From Buchnera aphidicola (Panaphis juglandis) (lineage in GTDB: Bacteria > Pseudomonadota > Gammaproteobacteria > Enterobacterales > Enterobacteriaceae): a DNA stretch of 64,000 bases. Under the pieces are notes generated by a model. It ran no database searches. It saw nothing but the letters and a program-made list of their open reading frames with translations, and was not told the origin of the DNA. A program made the position numbers and the translations under genes. Positions 10,163-21,208 of this stretch are shown here, piece after piece (position 1 is the first letter of the stretch; the number at the start of each line of letters is the position of its first letter). The stretch is taken from the NCBI RefSeq assembly GCF_964059065.1, contig NZ_OZ060378.1, positions 366,930 to 430,929 on the forward strand, read 5' to 3'.

Positions 10163-10417
10163 TTAAAGAACAAATTTCTTAATAATTTTTACAAAAACCC
10201 AAGATTTGGTTCTAGAAACTGGACGACATTCAGATATCTCTACTATATCACCATTAGAACATATATTATTTTCATCATGAATATGAATTTTTTTTTTTTT
10301 TTTAATGAATTTTTGATACATAGGATGTCTTACAAATCTCTCAATGACAATTACTGCAGATTTATGCATTTTACTACTTAATACACAACCTCTTAATGTT
10401 TTTACTTTGATTATCAT
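10163..10417 (-). CDS. rpsQ: 30S ribosomal protein S17
   Basis: Early-assembly 16S rRNA binder of the 30S body, last gene of the S10 operon. 84 residues, exactly the E. coli length, with [19 protein letters not shown] and [16 protein letters not shown]. The first 44 bp overlap the 3' end of rpmC in another frame. A run of 16 A residues on the coding strand (10288-10303) encodes five consecutive lysines, replacing the KRTTK of E. coli; the frame is intact through it. Slippage at this tract would frameshift the protein. Confidence 0.96.
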   Translation of the reverse strand: MIIKVKTLRGCVLSSKMHKSAVIVIERFVRHPMYQKFIKKKKKIHIHDENNICSNGDIVEISECRPVSRTKSWVFVKIIKKFVL

Positions 10418-10613
10418 GTGTAATAATACCTTTTTTTTCAGTAATTATTGTTTTAATTCTTGCAATATTTTTACGTACTTTTCTTAAAATATGAAATTTT
10501 TTTAATTTTCCTGAAGAAAGTTGAATTTTTAAATTAAATTGTTCTTTTAATAAATTTAATAATTCAAAATTTAAATCATTTAATGTTTGTTTTTTTAAAA
10601 ATGATACTTTCAT
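10374..10613 (-). CDS. rpmC: 50S ribosomal protein L29 with C-terminal extension
   Basis: Tunnel-exit protein that forms the docking site for SRP and trigger factor together with L23. The first 63 residues align with E. coli L29 ([37 protein letters not shown]-like TEKKG). The ancestral stop is missing, so the frame continues 16 more residues, making 79, and ends at a TAG 44 bp inside rpsQ. The extra tail is basic (KNIKRLCIK). Four bp separate it from rplP. Whether the tail is kept on the ribosome is unknown. Confidence 0.93.
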   Translation of the reverse strand: MKVSFLKKQTLNDLNFELLNLLKEQFNLKIQLSSGKLKKFHILRKVRKNIARIKTIITEKKGIITHDNQSKNIKRLCIK

Positions 10614-10617
10614 TAAA

Positions 10618-11022
10618 TCACCATTTATGAATAAAAACTGTTTTTACAGACAATTTTGATGTTGCTAATTTAAATGCTAAACGTGATTCTTCTTCACATA
10701 AACCATCAATCTCATACAGAATCTTACCAGGTTGTATTAATGCTACCCAATATTCAACATTACCTTTACCTTTTCCCATTCTAACTTCTAATGGTTTTTG
10801 AGTAATTGGTTTATCTGGAAAAATACGTATCCATAATTTACCTTGACGTTTCATAGATTTAGTAATAGATCTTCTCGCAGATTCAATTTGACGTGATGTT
10901 AATCGACCACGAGTAACAGCTTGTAATCCATATTTACCAAAATGAATACTTGAATTCCAAATTAATCCACGATTTCGTCCTTTATGCATTTTACGAAACT
11001 TAGTACGCTTAGGTTGTAACAT
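10618..11022 (-). CDS. rplP: 50S ribosomal protein L16
   Basis: Late-assembly protein that organises the A-site region of the 50S. 134 residues (E. coli 136). [34 protein letters not shown] and [12 protein letters not shown] are diagnostic; the arginine that YcfD hydroxylates in E. coli lies in this GKGKG vicinity, but no such enzyme is in the window. Eight bp follow rpsC. Confidence 0.98.
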   Translation of the reverse strand: MLQPKRTKFRKMHKGRNRGLIWNSSIHFGKYGLQAVTRGRLTSRQIESARRSITKSMKRQGKLWIRIFPDKPITQKPLEVRMGKGKGNVEYWVALIQPGKILYEIDGLCEEESRLAFKLATSKLSVKTVFIHKW

Positions 11023-11030
11023 AAATACTT

Positions 11031-11741
11031 TTATCTCCTATCTTTTTTAAATTTTCGATACTGTTTTTTTTCTTTAAAAAAACTTTTATTTTCATCCCTT
11101 AAAAACTGCATACTATCTAAAATTTCACCTTTAAAAACCCATACTTTAACACCAATAATACCATAAGTTGTATGTGCTTCAGACAAACTATATTCAATAT
11201 TTGCACGTAATGTATGCAATGGAACACGACCTTCACGATACCATTCACGTCTTGCAATTTCTGTTCCACCTAAACGACCACTAATTTCAACTTTTATACC
11301 CTGTGCTCCTTGTCTCATAGCATTTTGTACAGCTCTTTTCATTGCTCTTCTAAACATGATTCGTCGTTCAAGTTGCATAGTAATATTTTCAGCAATTAAT
11401 TTTGCATCTAGTTCTGGTTTATTAATTTCAACAATATTTATTTGAGTTGGAACTTTTGTAATTTTTGATACTACTAATCTTAATTTTTCAACATCTTCAC
11501 CTTTTTTTCCAATAACAATTCCAGGACGAGCCGTATAAATAGTAACACGAAGACTCTTAGTTGGACGTTCAATAATAATTCTTGATACCGATGCTTTACT
11601 TAATTTTTTTTTTAAAAATTCACGTATTTGAAAATCACTATGTAAATATTGAGAAAAATATTTCTTTTGTGCAAACCATGTAGAATTCCAGATTTTTACT
11701 ATCCCTAATCTAATACCATGTGGATGTACTTTTTGACCCAT
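11031..11741 (-). CDS. rpsC: 30S ribosomal protein S3
   Basis: mRNA-entry protein of the 30S with helicase-associated basic residues. 236 residues (E. coli 233). The N-terminal [14 protein letters not shown], the KH domain GXXG loop ([13 protein letters not shown]), and the C-domain ([20 protein letters not shown]) are all present. The C-terminal tail is Lys/Arg-rich. Confidence 0.98.
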   Translation of the reverse strand: MGQKVHPHGIRLGIVKIWNSTWFAQKKYFSQYLHSDFQIREFLKKKLSKASVSRIIIERPTKSLRVTIYTARPGIVIGKKGEDVEKLRLVVSKITKVPTQINIVEINKPELDAKLIAENITMQLERRIMFRRAMKRAVQNAMRQGAQGIKVEISGRLGGTEIARREWYREGRVPLHTLRANIEYSLSEAHTTYGIIGVKVWVFKGEILDSMQFLRDENKSFFKEKKQYRKFKKDRR

Positions 11742-11765
11742 GATTCATATCCTATTTTTAACAAT

Positions 11766-12098
11766 TTATTTAACAGATACAATAATTGTAATGTGACTAG
11801 TCCGTTTTAAAATACGATCTGAACGTCCTTTAGCTCTTGGAGACATGCGTTTCATAACCGGTCCTTCATCAACAAATATTTTTTTAATGAACAAATCTTC
11901 TATATCAACTCCATAATTATGTTCAGCATTAGAAATCGCAGATTGCAAAACCTTTTTTACTAATTCTGCTGCTTTTTTTTTATGAAATCTTAAAACATCC
12001 ATAATTGGTATTACTTTTTTACCACGAATCAAATTTGCTATTAATCGTACTTTTTGAGCAGATGATTTTGCTTTTTTATATTTAGCTATAATTTCCAT
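11766..12098 (-). CDS. rplV: 50S ribosomal protein L22
   Basis: Protein whose long beta-hairpin lines the polypeptide exit tunnel. 110 residues, E. coli length. [15 protein letters not shown] at the N-terminus and the hairpin tip [15 protein letters not shown] are intact, so the tunnel constriction should be normal. Confidence 0.98.
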   Translation of the reverse strand: MEIIAKYKKAKSSAQKVRLIANLIRGKKVIPIMDVLRFHKKKAAELVKKVLQSAISNAEHNYGVDIEDLFIKKIFVDEGPVMKRMSPRAKGRSDRILKRTSHITIIVSVK

Positions 12099-12107
12099 AT
12101 AATTAAA

Positions 12108-12392
12108 TTACCCTACTTTTTTTTTAATTTTTTTATCAGCAATATGTCCACGATACGTTCTTGTTAAAGAAAATTCACCTAATTTATGACCAACCATTTC
12201 TTCTGTAATAAACACTGGAATATGCTGTCTGCCATTATGTACAGATATTGTTAAACCAACCATATTAGGGAAAATAGTAGAACGTCTAGACCAAGTTTTT
12301 ATTAATTTTTTACTACCAGAAATTATTGCTTTTTCCACTTTTCTTAATAAACTAACATCAATAAATGGGCCTTTTCTAAGTGATCGAGGCAT
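12108..12392 (-). CDS. rpsS: 30S ribosomal protein S19
   Basis: Head protein forming a heterodimer with S13 next to the A-site tRNA. 94 residues (E. coli 92). [41 protein letters not shown] and [10 protein letters not shown] are characteristic. Nine bp before rplV. Confidence 0.98.
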   Translation of the reverse strand: MPRSLRKGPFIDVSLLRKVEKAIISGSKKLIKTWSRRSTIFPNMVGLTISVHNGRQHIPVFITEEMVGHKLGEFSLTRTYRGHIADKKIKKKVG

Positions 12393-12407
12393 AAAATATC
12401 CTTAATA

Positions 12408-13235
12408 TTATTTTTTATTACTACGATTCTTTAAAATAAAACGATCTGTACGTTTGTTACGGCGAGTTTTTTTACCTTTTGTTTGTTTTCCCCATGGTGT
12501 TACAGGATGTTTACCAAAGTTTCTTCCTTCTCCACCTCCATGAGGATGATCAATCGGATTCATTGCAGTACCTCTTACTGTAGGGCGAATTCCTCTCCAA
12601 CGTGATGCACCAGCCTTACCCAACATACGTAACATATGTTCTGAATTACTCACTTCACCAATAGTCGCTCTACAATGAGCATTAACTTTACGAATTTCAC
12701 CAGATCGTAAACGTAAACTAACATATTTATCTTCTATAGAAACAATTTGAGCATAATTTCCTGCTGTCCTAGCAATTTGTCCACCTTTTCCTACACGCAA
12801 TTCAATGTTATGAATCAAAGTTCCTGTAGGGATATTCATAATTGGTAAACTATTACCAATTTTAATATCAATATTTATTCCTGAAATAACCTGATGATTG
12901 ACTTCTAAACCTTTTGGAGCAAGAATATAACTTCTTGAACCATCTTGATATAAAATTAATGCTATATTAGCAGATCTATTTGGATCATACTCTAATCTTT
13001 CCACTCGAGCATATATGTTGTCTTTACAACGTTTAAAATCAATACAACGATATAAACGTTTATGTCTTCCTCCAATATGTCGAGTTGTAATACGACCACA
13101 ATTATTTCTTCCACCACTTTTATTATTATGTTGTAATAACGATAACAATGGTCGACCTTTATAAAGTTTTTGATTTACTATTTTTACAACATGACGACGA
13201 CCTGGAGAAGTAGGATTACATTTAATTACTACCAT
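12408..13235 (-). CDS. rplB: 50S ribosomal protein L2
   Basis: Largest rRNA-binding protein near the peptidyl-transferase centre. I start at the ATG at 13235 ([17 protein letters not shown]), matching E. coli MAVVKCKPTSPGRR, for 275 residues. An ATG three codons earlier (13244) is closer to the GAGG box and is a real alternative. The conserved C-terminal [10 protein letters not shown] block, with the His implicated in catalysis, is intact. Confidence 0.96.
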   Translation of the reverse strand: MVVIKCNPTSPGRRHVVKIVNQKLYKGRPLLSLLQHNNKSGGRNNCGRITTRHIGGRHKRLYRCIDFKRCKDNIYARVERLEYDPNRSANIALILYQDGSRSYILAPKGLEVNHQVISGINIDIKIGNSLPIMNIPTGTLIHNIELRVGKGGQIARTAGNYAQIVSIEDKYVSLRLRSGEIRKVNAHCRATIGEVSNSEHMLRMLGKAGASRWRGIRPTVRGTAMNPIDHPHGGGEGRNFGKHPVTPWGKQTKGKKTRRNKRTDRFILKNRSNKK

Positions 13236-13261
13236 AAAAATCATTAAACCTCATAATATAT

Positions 13262-13564
13262 TTATATAATATTATTAATAACATTTAAATTCTGACCTTT
13301 TTGTAATCTAATATATGCTTTTTTCCAATTTTTACGACGAGTATTATATTTACCTTTTTTTTTTATTTTACCTTTTACAAAAACAGTATTTACACTTCTA
13401 ACAGAAATTGAAAATAATTGTTGAACCGCTAATTTAATATCCTGTTTAGTAGAATTAATAGATACTTTTAAAATAATAATATCATGTTTTTTAAACAACA
13501 TATTTGATTTTTCAGAAACATGTGGTGAATGAACAACTTTAAAAATATTATATTTCGAAATCAT
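13262..13564 (-). CDS. rplW: 50S ribosomal protein L23
   Basis: Tunnel-exit protein and main docking point for trigger factor and SRP. 100 residues, E. coli length. [13 protein letters not shown] at the N-terminus and the loop [19 protein letters not shown], with the usual basic cluster, are seen. The ATG overlaps the rplD stop (ATGA), a translational-coupling arrangement. Confidence 0.97.
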   Translation of the reverse strand: MISKYNIFKVVHSPHVSEKSNMLFKKHDIIILKVSINSTKQDIKLAVQQLFSISVRSVNTVFVKGKIKKKGKYNTRRKNWKKAYIRLQKGQNLNVINNII

Positions 13565-14166
13565 ATTAAACGATCCTCCAGTGCTTTAATTGCTTCTATA
13601 GTAATAATAACATTTTTAAAATAAATTAAACTCGCTGGATCAATTTTATTTACTGGCTTAGTATGTACCTTATATAAATTACGAGATGCTAATAATAAAT
13701 TATGATCAATATTTAGGGTAATAATTAATACATCCATAATAGATATTTCTTTTAATTTATTTAATAGTATCTTTGTTTTTGACTCTAGTATTGAAAAATC
13801 TTTAAAAACCATCAATCGATTCTGATGAACAAGTTTAGATAAAATGCTTTTTAAAGCTCCACGATACATTTTTTTATTAATTTTATGAATATATAATTTA
13901 GATTTTGCTGCAAAAGTTACACCTCCAGAACGCCAAATTGGACTTCTAATTGAACCAGATCTAGCTCTACCAGTACCTTTTTGACGCCACGGTTTTTTAC
14001 CAGAACCGGAAACTTCAGATTTATTTTTTTGAGCTCGACTACCTTGTCGAGCCATCGAAAAATATGAAGTAACCACTTGATGTACAAGAGTCGCGTTGAA
14101 ATTTTTATTAAACACCTCATCAGAAACTGAAATCAATGATTGTTCATCTTGAACAATTAATTTCAT
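13561..14166 (-). CDS. rplD: 50S ribosomal protein L4
   Basis: Tunnel-constriction protein; in E. coli it also represses the S10 operon by attenuation and translational control. I start at the ATG at 14166 ([16 protein letters not shown]) with AAGGAG 5 nt upstream; an in-frame GTG two codons earlier is less likely. 201 residues, exactly the E. coli length. The extended loop [19 protein letters not shown], which reaches into the tunnel, is intact. An L4-responsive S10 leader was not identified upstream of rpsJ. Confidence 0.97.
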   Translation of the reverse strand: MKLIVQDEQSLISVSDEVFNKNFNATLVHQVVTSYFSMARQGSRAQKNKSEVSGSGKKPWRQKGTGRARSGSIRSPIWRSGGVTFAAKSKLYIHKINKKMYRGALKSILSKLVHQNRLMVFKDFSILESKTKILLNKLKEISIMDVLIITLNIDHNLLLASRNLYKVHTKPVNKIDPASLIYFKNVIITIEAIKALEDRLI

Positions 14167-14175
14167 ATACACTCC

Positions 14176-14805
14176 TTATGATTTTATTGCTGGATTCACA
14201 ATAATATTACCACCATTTGAACCAGGAACTGAACCTTTTAATAACAACAAATTTTCTTTAATATCAATTTTAAAAATTTTTAAGTTCTGTATTGTAACTT
14301 TCACATTACCTAAATGACCAGACATTTTCTTACCCTTAAAAACTCTACCTGGTGTTTGATTCTGACCAATAGAACCAGGTGCTCTATGCGATAATGAGTT
14401 TCCATGTGTCGCATCCTGCATCTTAAAGTTCCATCTTTTAACAGTTCCAGAAAATCCCTTACCTTTAGTATATCCAGAAACATCTACTTTTTTAATCTTA
14501 ACAAATAAACTTAAATCCAATGGTTGACCAAGATGAAAATTATCTATTTCTAATGTTTTAAATTCCCACAAACCACAACCACAATCAACACCAGATTTTA
14601 AAAAATGACCTATTTCTGATTTTAATACATTTTTTTTCTTTTTTATTCCCGTTGTAACTTGAATAGCAGAATACCCATCACGAAATTTATCTTTAATTTG
14701 TATAATATAATTTTTTTTAATTTCTAAAACTGTAATTGGAATCATACAACCACTTTCATTGAATAAACGCGTCATTCCAATTTTTTTTCCAACTAATCCT
14801 ACCAT
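14176..14805 (-). CDS. rplC: 50S ribosomal protein L3
   Basis: Early 23S rRNA binder with a loop reaching the peptidyl-transferase centre. 209 residues, E. coli length. [19 protein letters not shown] and the loop [21 protein letters not shown] are visible; the Gln that PrmB methylates in E. coli is in this loop. Nine bp before rplD. Confidence 0.98.
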   Translation of the reverse strand: MVGLVGKKIGMTRLFNESGCMIPITVLEIKKNYIIQIKDKFRDGYSAIQVTTGIKKKKNVLKSEIGHFLKSGVDCGCGLWEFKTLEIDNFHLGQPLDLSLFVKIKKVDVSGYTKGKGFSGTVKRWNFKMQDATHGNSLSHRAPGSIGQNQTPGRVFKGKKMSGHLGNVKVTIQNLKIFKIDIKENLLLLKGSVPGSNGGNIIVNPAIKS

Positions 14806-14837
14806 ATTATCACCAATAATAATACTTACGATTTATT

Positions 14838-15512
<675 letters not shown>

Positions 15513-16697
15513 CTAATTAATAATCTTAATTACTACACCTGCACCAACCGTTTTACCACCCTCACGAATTGCAAATCTTAAACCCTCACCCATTGCAACA
15601 GGATGAATCAATGTTACAACCATTTTAATATTATCACCAGGCATAACCATCTCTACCCCATCTGGTAATTCAATAAAACCTGTAACATCAGTCGTCCTAA
15701 AATAAAATTGCGGACGATATCCTTTAAAAAATGGAGTATGTCGACCACCTTCCTCTTTAGATAAAATATAAACTTCAGATTCAAATTTTGTATGTGGATG
15801 AATACTACCTGGTTTAGCCAATACTTGACCACGTTCTATTTCATCACGTTTTGTACCACGCAACAATATTCCAACATTTTCCCCTGCTCTTCCTTCATCT
15901 AATAATTTTCTAAACATCTCTACTCCAGTACAAATGGTTTTCGTTGTTGGTTTAATCCCAACGATCTCCACTTCTTCACCAACTTTTACAACACCTTTTT
16001 CTACTCTCCCCGTAACAACTGTCCCTCTACCAGAAATCGAAAATACATCTTCAATAGGTAATAAAAATGGTTGATCAATATCTCTTTTTGGATTAGGAAT
16101 ATAATTATCTAATGCATTTGATAAATCCAAAATTTTATCTTCCCAAATTTTATCCCCTTCTAATGCTTTTAAAGCAGAACCCCTAATAATAGGAATATTA
16201 TCACCTGGAAAATCATACTGTGTTAATAAATCACGAACTTCCATTTCCACTAATTCTAATAACTCTTCATCATCTACCATATCACATTTATTTAAAAAAA
16301 CTACCATATGAGGAACACCAACTTGACGGGCTAATAAAATATGCTCACGTGTTTGTGGCATTGGCCCATCTGTTGCAGCAACAACTAATACAGCACCATC
16401 CATTTGAGCTGCACCAGTAATCATATTTTTAATATAATCTGCATGACCTGGACAATCAACATGAGCATAATGCCTAATTTTTGTATCATACTCAACGTGT
16501 GATGTATTAATAGTAATACCACGAGCTTTTTCCTCTGGAGCGTTATCAATCTGTTCAAAAGCACGAGCTGATCCACCATAATGTTTAGATAATACAGTTG
16601 TAATGGCAGCAGTTAATGTAGTCTTTCCATGATCTACATGACCAATAGTTCCAACATTAATATGTGTTTTTAATCTTTTAAATTTTTCTTTAGACAC
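15513..16697 (-). CDS. tuf: Elongation factor Tu (GTG start)
   Basis: Delivers aminoacyl-tRNA to the ribosome as the GTP complex. 394 residues including the initiator. It starts with GTG, as both E. coli tuf genes do, 7 nt after AAAGGAA. GTPase motifs: GHVDHGKTT (G1) near residue 19, DCPGHADY (G3), NKCDMVD (G4) and GSALKALEG (G5). The domain 2/3 sequences TGRVEKG and [18 protein letters not shown] are intact. Codon use and GC look higher than in neighbouring genes, as expected for a highly expressed gene. Last gene of the str operon, 63 bp after fusA. Confidence 0.98.
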   Translation of the reverse strand: MSKEKFKRLKTHINVGTIGHVDHGKTTLTAAITTVLSKHYGGSARAFEQIDNAPEEKARGITINTSHVEYDTKIRHYAHVDCPGHADYIKNMITGAAQMDGAVLVVAATDGPMPQTREHILLARQVGVPHMVVFLNKCDMVDDEELLELVEMEVRDLLTQYDFPGDNIPIIRGSALKALEGDKIWEDKILDLSNALDNYIPNPKRDIDQPFLLPIEDVFSISGRGTVVTGRVEKGVVKVGEEVEIVGIKPTTKTICTGVEMFRKLLDEGRAGENVGILLRGTKRDEIERGQVLAKPGSIHPHTKFESEVYILSKEEGGRHTPFFKGYRPQFYFRTTDVTGFIELPDGVEMVMPGDNIKMVVTLIHPVAMGEGLRFAIREGGKTVGAGVVIKIIN

Positions 16698-16760
16698 AAT
16701 ATTTCCTTTTATTTATAAAAATTTCATTCATATATAATGTTATATTATCAAAATACACAA

Positions 16761-18869
16761 TTATTTATTTCGATTTTGAATAATTTCTAATGCAATATTT
16801 TTAGGAATTTCTAAATAATTTGAAAATTCCATAGAATAAGAAGCACGTCCTTGAGTTTGTGAACGTAAATCCGTTGCATAACCAAACATTTCTGATAAAG
16901 GAACTCTAGCTGAAATTAACTTCCCCACCTGAAAATCTTTCATTCCTTCAATTATACCACGACGTCGATTTAAATCACCAATAACATCACCCATGTAATC
17001 ATCAGGAGTTTCAACTTCAACTTTCATAATTGGTTCTAATAATACTGGATTTGATTTTTTAAAACCACTCTTAAATGCAATGGATGATGCAAATTTAAAT
17101 GCTAATTCTGAAGAATCAACATCATGATATGAACCAAAATGTAATCTTATTCCAATATCCACTACTGGATAACCTGCTAAAGGACCTGAAATTAACTGTT
17201 CCTGTATACCTTTATCAATTGAAGATATGTATTCGTTAGGAATTACTCCTCCTTTAATATCATTAACAAATTGATAACCAGGACCTCCTGGTGATAAAGG
17301 AAATAAATCAATTACTACGTGTCCGTATTGACCACGACCACCAGTTTGTTTAATATATTTACCTTCAACATTTTTTATTGTATCACGAATAGTTTCACGA
17401 TAAGCAACCTGTGGTTTACCTATACTAGCGCTAACATTAAATTCTCTTTTCATGCGATCAATAATGATCTCTAAATGTAATTCACCCATACCAGAAATAA
17501 TGGTTTGATTAGATTCATGATCAGTATGAACACGAAAAGATGGATCTTCTTTTGCTAACCGATTTAAAGCTAATCCCATTCTTTCTTGATCGGTTTTAGT
17601 TTTTGGTTCAATAGCAATTGAAATTACAGGTTCTGGAAATTCCATTTTTTCTAGAACAATTGGATGATTTATATCACATAGAGTGTCTCCAGTCATAACA
17701 TTTTTTAATCCAATTGCTGCAGCAATATCACCAGAATATACTTCTTTAATTTCTTCACGTTTATTAGCGTGCATTTGAACAATTCTTCCAAATCGCTCTT
17801 TTTGACCTCTAACTGAATTAAAAATTGTGTCTCCAGATTTTACAAATCCCGAATATACCCTAAAAAATGTTAAATTACCAACAAAAGGGTCATTAGCAAT
17901 TTTAAATGCTAAAGCAGAAAAAAACTCTTTATCATCTGAAATACGCTTAACAGAAACTTTTTTACCTTTTTCAGAAACCCCATGTATACAATCAACATCT
18001 ATTGGAGATGGTAAATAATCAATAATTGCATCTAAAAGAGATTGTATACCTTTATTTTTAAATGCAGTACCACATGTTACAAGAATTACTTCATTATTTA
18101 ATACTCGTTGACGCAAACCTAATTTTATTTCTTTCTCAGATAAAAATTCATTATTCAGATACTTTTCCATCAATTTTTCATCACAATCAACAGCAGTTTC
18201 AACTAGCATTCGATTCCATTTTTGAGCAATAGGCAATAAATTATCAGGAATATTTTTATATTCAAAAGTAATTCCTTGATTCATATCATTCCAATAAATA
18301 GCACGCATTTGTACTAAATCTACAACACCAACAAAATTTTCTTCCGATCCAATAGCAATTTGTAAAGGTAACGTAGTAATTTTAAAACGAAGCTCCATTT
18401 GTTGTAAAACTTTAAAAAAGTCAGCTCCAACACGATCCATTTTATTAATAAAAGCAATTCTAGGAACATTATATTTATTTGCTTGTCTCCAAACTGTTTC
18501 TGATTGTGGTTGTACTCCACCAACTGCACAATATACCATCACTGCCCCATCTAAAATACGCATTGATCGTTCCACTTCAATAGTAAAATCAACATGACCT
18601 GGAGTATCAATTATATTAATTCTATGAGAAGGATATTGATTATTCATACCAGACCAAAACGTTGTTGTTGAAGCGGAAGTAATTGTAATACCTCGTTCTT
18701 GCTCTTGCTCCATCCAATCCATGGTGGCAGTACCATCATGAACCTCACCAATCTTATGATTGATACCTGTATAAAATAAAATCCGCTCAGTAGTAGTCGT
18801 TTTACCAGCATCAATGTGTGCACTAATTCCAATATTACGATAATAAATAATTGGTGTTGTTCGAACCAT
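16761..18869 (-). CDS. fusA: Elongation factor G
   Basis: GTPase that drives tRNA-mRNA translocation and ribosome recycling. The chosen ATG at 18869 ([20 protein letters not shown]) follows GAGGAACAGA and matches the E. coli start; an open frame 26 codons longer has no homology. 702 residues (E. coli 704). Motifs: AHIDAGKTT (P-loop), [16 protein letters not shown]. Domain IV sequences (GGRGQYGHV) and domain V ([13 protein letters not shown]) are complete. Confidence 0.98.
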   Translation of the reverse strand: MVRTTPIIYYRNIGISAHIDAGKTTTTERILFYTGINHKIGEVHDGTATMDWMEQEQERGITITSASTTTFWSGMNNQYPSHRINIIDTPGHVDFTIEVERSMRILDGAVMVYCAVGGVQPQSETVWRQANKYNVPRIAFINKMDRVGADFFKVLQQMELRFKITTLPLQIAIGSEENFVGVVDLVQMRAIYWNDMNQGITFEYKNIPDNLLPIAQKWNRMLVETAVDCDEKLMEKYLNNEFLSEKEIKLGLRQRVLNNEVILVTCGTAFKNKGIQSLLDAIIDYLPSPIDVDCIHGVSEKGKKVSVKRISDDKEFFSALAFKIANDPFVGNLTFFRVYSGFVKSGDTIFNSVRGQKERFGRIVQMHANKREEIKEVYSGDIAAAIGLKNVMTGDTLCDINHPIVLEKMEFPEPVISIAIEPKTKTDQERMGLALNRLAKEDPSFRVHTDHESNQTIISGMGELHLEIIIDRMKREFNVSASIGKPQVAYRETIRDTIKNVEGKYIKQTGGRGQYGHVVIDLFPLSPGGPGYQFVNDIKGGVIPNEYISSIDKGIQEQLISGPLAGYPVVDIGIRLHFGSYHDVDSSELAFKFASSIAFKSGFKKSNPVLLEPIMKVEVETPDDYMGDVIGDLNRRRGIIEGMKDFQVGKLISARVPLSEMFGYATDLRSQTQGRASYSMEFSNYLEIPKNIALEIIQNRNK

Positions 18870-18975
18870 TCTGTTCCTCTTCAGGAGTAAATACAATACT
18901 ATGCAATATATTGTAAAAAATCGCAAATTAAAATTATAGCTTCTCATAACTCAAAAAATCACATTTTAACAAAAT

Positions 18976-19446
18976 TTACCAACGATAATGTGCAAAAGCT
19001 TTATTTGCTTCAGCTGTACGATGGACATCATCTCGTTTTTTAATAGAAGCTCCTTTATTTTCTAAAATATCAGAAAACTCGTGAAATAATCTTAAAAACA
19101 TCGATTTATCTTTTCTCTTTCTAGCAGATTCTACAATCCAACGCATTGCTAATGTGTTACGTCTAACTGGACGAACTTCAATTGGAACTTGATACGTTGA
19201 ACCTCCTACTCGACGTGATTTTACTTCAACCACTGGTTTAACATGTTCTAAAATAATATCAAATATTTCTAATTCATCTTTTTGAACTTGAATAGATAAT
19301 TTTTCTAATGCAGAATATACAATGTTTTCAGCAATTGATTTTTTACCATTCATCATTAAGGTATTAATAAATTTTGCTAATATTTCTGATGAAAATTTAG
19401 GATCAGGTAAAATCTTTCGACTTTCAATCATTCGTCGTCTTGACAT
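18976..19446 (-). CDS. rpsG: 30S ribosomal protein S7
   Basis: Nucleates assembly of the 30S head; in E. coli it represses the str operon by binding the rpsL-rpsG junction. 156 residues. Blocks: [49 protein letters not shown]. The rpsL-rpsG gap is 34 bp here, shorter than the structured E. coli site, so that control may be reduced (inference). Confidence 0.98.
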   Translation of the reverse strand: MSRRRMIESRKILPDPKFSSEILAKFINTLMMNGKKSIAENIVYSALEKLSIQVQKDELEIFDIILEHVKPVVEVKSRRVGGSTYQVPIEVRPVRRNTLAMRWIVESARKRKDKSMFLRLFHEFSDILENKGASIKKRDDVHRTAEANKAFAHYRW

Positions 19447-19480
19447 AATAATATCCCTGTTAACTAAAAAATGAAAACAA

Positions 19481-19855
19481 TTATTTTTTTAATTTTTTAA
19501 CACCATATTTTGATCGACCAGTACTTCTGTTTTTAACACCAGCGCAATCAAGAGCTCCTCGTACAACGTGATAACGTACACCAGGTAAATCTTTGACTCG
19601 ACCACCTCTTATCAAAATTACAGAATGTTCTTGTAAATTATGACCTTCACCACCAATATAAGCAGTAACTTCAAATCCATTTGTTAGTTTAACTCGACAA
19701 ACCTTACGTAAAGCAGAATTAGGTTTTTTTGGAGTAGTAGTATATACTTTAGTACATACACCACGCTTTTGAGGACATCCTGACAATGCAGGAACATTAT
19801 TTTTAGAAATTTTCTTAATTCTTGGAATACGAACTAATTGATTGATAGTAACCAT
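19481..19855 (-). CDS. rpsL: 30S ribosomal protein S12
   Basis: Decoding-centre protein governing fidelity. 124 residues, E. coli length. The streptomycin-relevant lysines are in wild-type context ([13 protein letters not shown] and [13 protein letters not shown]), so no classical resistance substitution is seen. First gene of str, 90 bp downstream of tusB, and probably partly transcribed from tusDCB. Confidence 0.98.
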   Translation of the reverse strand: MVTINQLVRIPRIKKISKNNVPALSGCPQKRGVCTKVYTTTPKKPNSALRKVCRVKLTNGFEVTAYIGGEGHNLQEHSVILIRGGRVKDLPGVRYHVVRGALDCAGVKNRSTGRSKYGVKKLKK

Positions 19856-19945
19856 AGTATCCTTTTTATAAATAAATGGTAAAATAGTATGCGTTATACT
19901 TTTAAAAATTAAAATAAAATAAAATATTTAAAATAGTAATATATA

Positions 19946-20233
19946 CTACCAATTCATATATTTTGAAAAATTTTGAGTTAATGTCACAAATTGAGAGTAA
20001 TTAATTACATTACAATTATCACAAATATGATCCAGAATACCTCTAGCCAAAACATCTTCTTTTAAAACATATAACGTAATTGATTTTTTAAGTAATGTAT
20101 TTAATACAATATTACCATTTAGTGCAATTAAAACACCGTCTTGTAATGCAACTAATGTATCTCGTTTTTTTAAAACCTCTATCATGCTCTGAATATCAAT
20201 TTTAAAAGGAGAATTTAAAAGTATATTTAACAT
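19946..20233 (-). CDS. tusB: Sulfurtransferase complex subunit TusB
   Basis: Non-catalytic subunit of the TusBCD heterohexamer that relays sulfur from TusA to TusE and MnmA for 2-thiouridine at the tRNA wobble position. 95 residues, the E. coli length, with LQDGV near residue 31, YVLKEDVLARG and the C-terminal Trp. Follows tusC by 13 bp; this tusDCB-rpsL order is the E. coli arrangement. Confidence 0.93.
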   Translation of the reverse strand: MLNILLNSPFKIDIQSMIEVLKKRDTLVALQDGVLIALNGNIVLNTLLKKSITLYVLKEDVLARGILDHICDNCNVINYSQFVTLTQNFSKYMNW

Positions 20234-20246
20234 AATTTTTAATAAG

Positions 20247-20606
20247 TTAAAAATTTAAAATAACATCACATTTATCAATTTGATTTCTAAAATCAGTAGG
20301 ATTACAAATAATTACATTCACTAAAAACTTTACTGATGAATTTAAACCACGTTTTATGAGTGATTCATAACATAAATAAAAATTTTTAATATTACTAAAC
20401 TCTAAAAAACTAAAAGAATCAGAATAACTTTTAAAAAAAATAGAACTTGAGTCCTGATTTTCTAATATTTGAAAGATTCCATCTCCAATAAAAAACAAAA
20501 AAATATTATTTGTATAACAAGAAGCAGATAAAACAAAATTAATACCTTCTAAACCGAAACTAGTTCCATAAGGTGAATTTGAAAAAATTACAGCAATTTT
20601 TTTCAT
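20247..20606 (-). CDS. tusC: Sulfurtransferase complex subunit TusC
   Basis: Structural subunit of TusBCD. 119 residues (E. coli 119). It shows the DsrF-like pattern: FSNSPYGTSFGLEGINFVLSASC at the N-terminus and FFIGDGIFQIL near residue 40. Six bp separate it from tusD. It is Ser/Phe/Asn-rich and less conserved than TusD, but family membership and context agree. Confidence 0.93.
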   Translation of the reverse strand: MKKIAVIFSNSPYGTSFGLEGINFVLSASCYTNNIFLFFIGDGIFQILENQDSSSIFFKSYSDSFSFLEFSNIKNFYLCYESLIKRGLNSSVKFLVNVIICNPTDFRNQIDKCDVILNF

Positions 20607-20612
20607 ATAATA

Positions 20613-21005
20613 TTAAAATTGTAATAAACGATCTGATTTTATTATTGAAGTAATTAAATGACCTAAACCAGTTAAGCGAAAACCAAAATGTAAATTTCCA
20701 TGCTTGAAACCCATATTTTTAGAAATTTCATCAGAAATAATACCTCGATCTTGAGCAAAACTTGAGCAAACATTTAAATTTACAGAAAAATCTTTACTAA
20801 AATCATACCATTTTTTTATTAAACTAAAATCATCAAATATTGTATATACCATATTATTACTATTATAAACACCATCACCATAAAAAAAAATACTGTCAAT
20901 AATATGATTATTTTCTACTAAATTTTGTGAAAAAAAAAGCGCACTCTTAGAATTTTCTTTACTATATGAGCTTGTAACTAGTATAGTATATGTAAATATT
21001 TTCAT
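20613..21005 (-). CDS. tusD: Sulfurtransferase complex subunit TusD
   Basis: Catalytic subunit of TusBCD that carries the persulfide. 130 residues (E. coli 128). The active cysteine is in LNVCSSFAQDRGI near residue 80, and FFYGDGVY near 43 matches the DsrE family. First gene of the tusDCB-str transcript; divergent from tsgA across 203 bp. The sulfur donor would be IscS, whose gene starts at the end of this window. Confidence 0.95.
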   Translation of the reverse strand: MKIFTYTILVTSSYSKENSKSALFFSQNLVENNHIIDSIFFYGDGVYNSNNMVYTIFDDFSLIKKWYDFSKDFSVNLNVCSSFAQDRGIISDEISKNMGFKHGNLHFGFRLTGLGHLITSIIKSDRLLQF

Positions 21006-21208
21006 TTAAAAAAAAGTAACAATTAAAAATAAAAATAACAAATAAAAATAATATTATCATATAATAATACAAAAGTAAAAATATTTAATAAACATTTTAA
21101 ATCATGATGATATAATTAAAATAATCATACGTAAATTCTTTCGAAAAGTGTTCATAATTTTCATTATTTAATCTTGTAAAAATCATCATACTATTTTCAG
21201 AGGAAATC

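Noticed and set aside
18870-18947. 26-codon N-terminal extension of fusA
   Set aside because: No homology, and a good GAGGA box precedes the internal ATG that matches EF-G.
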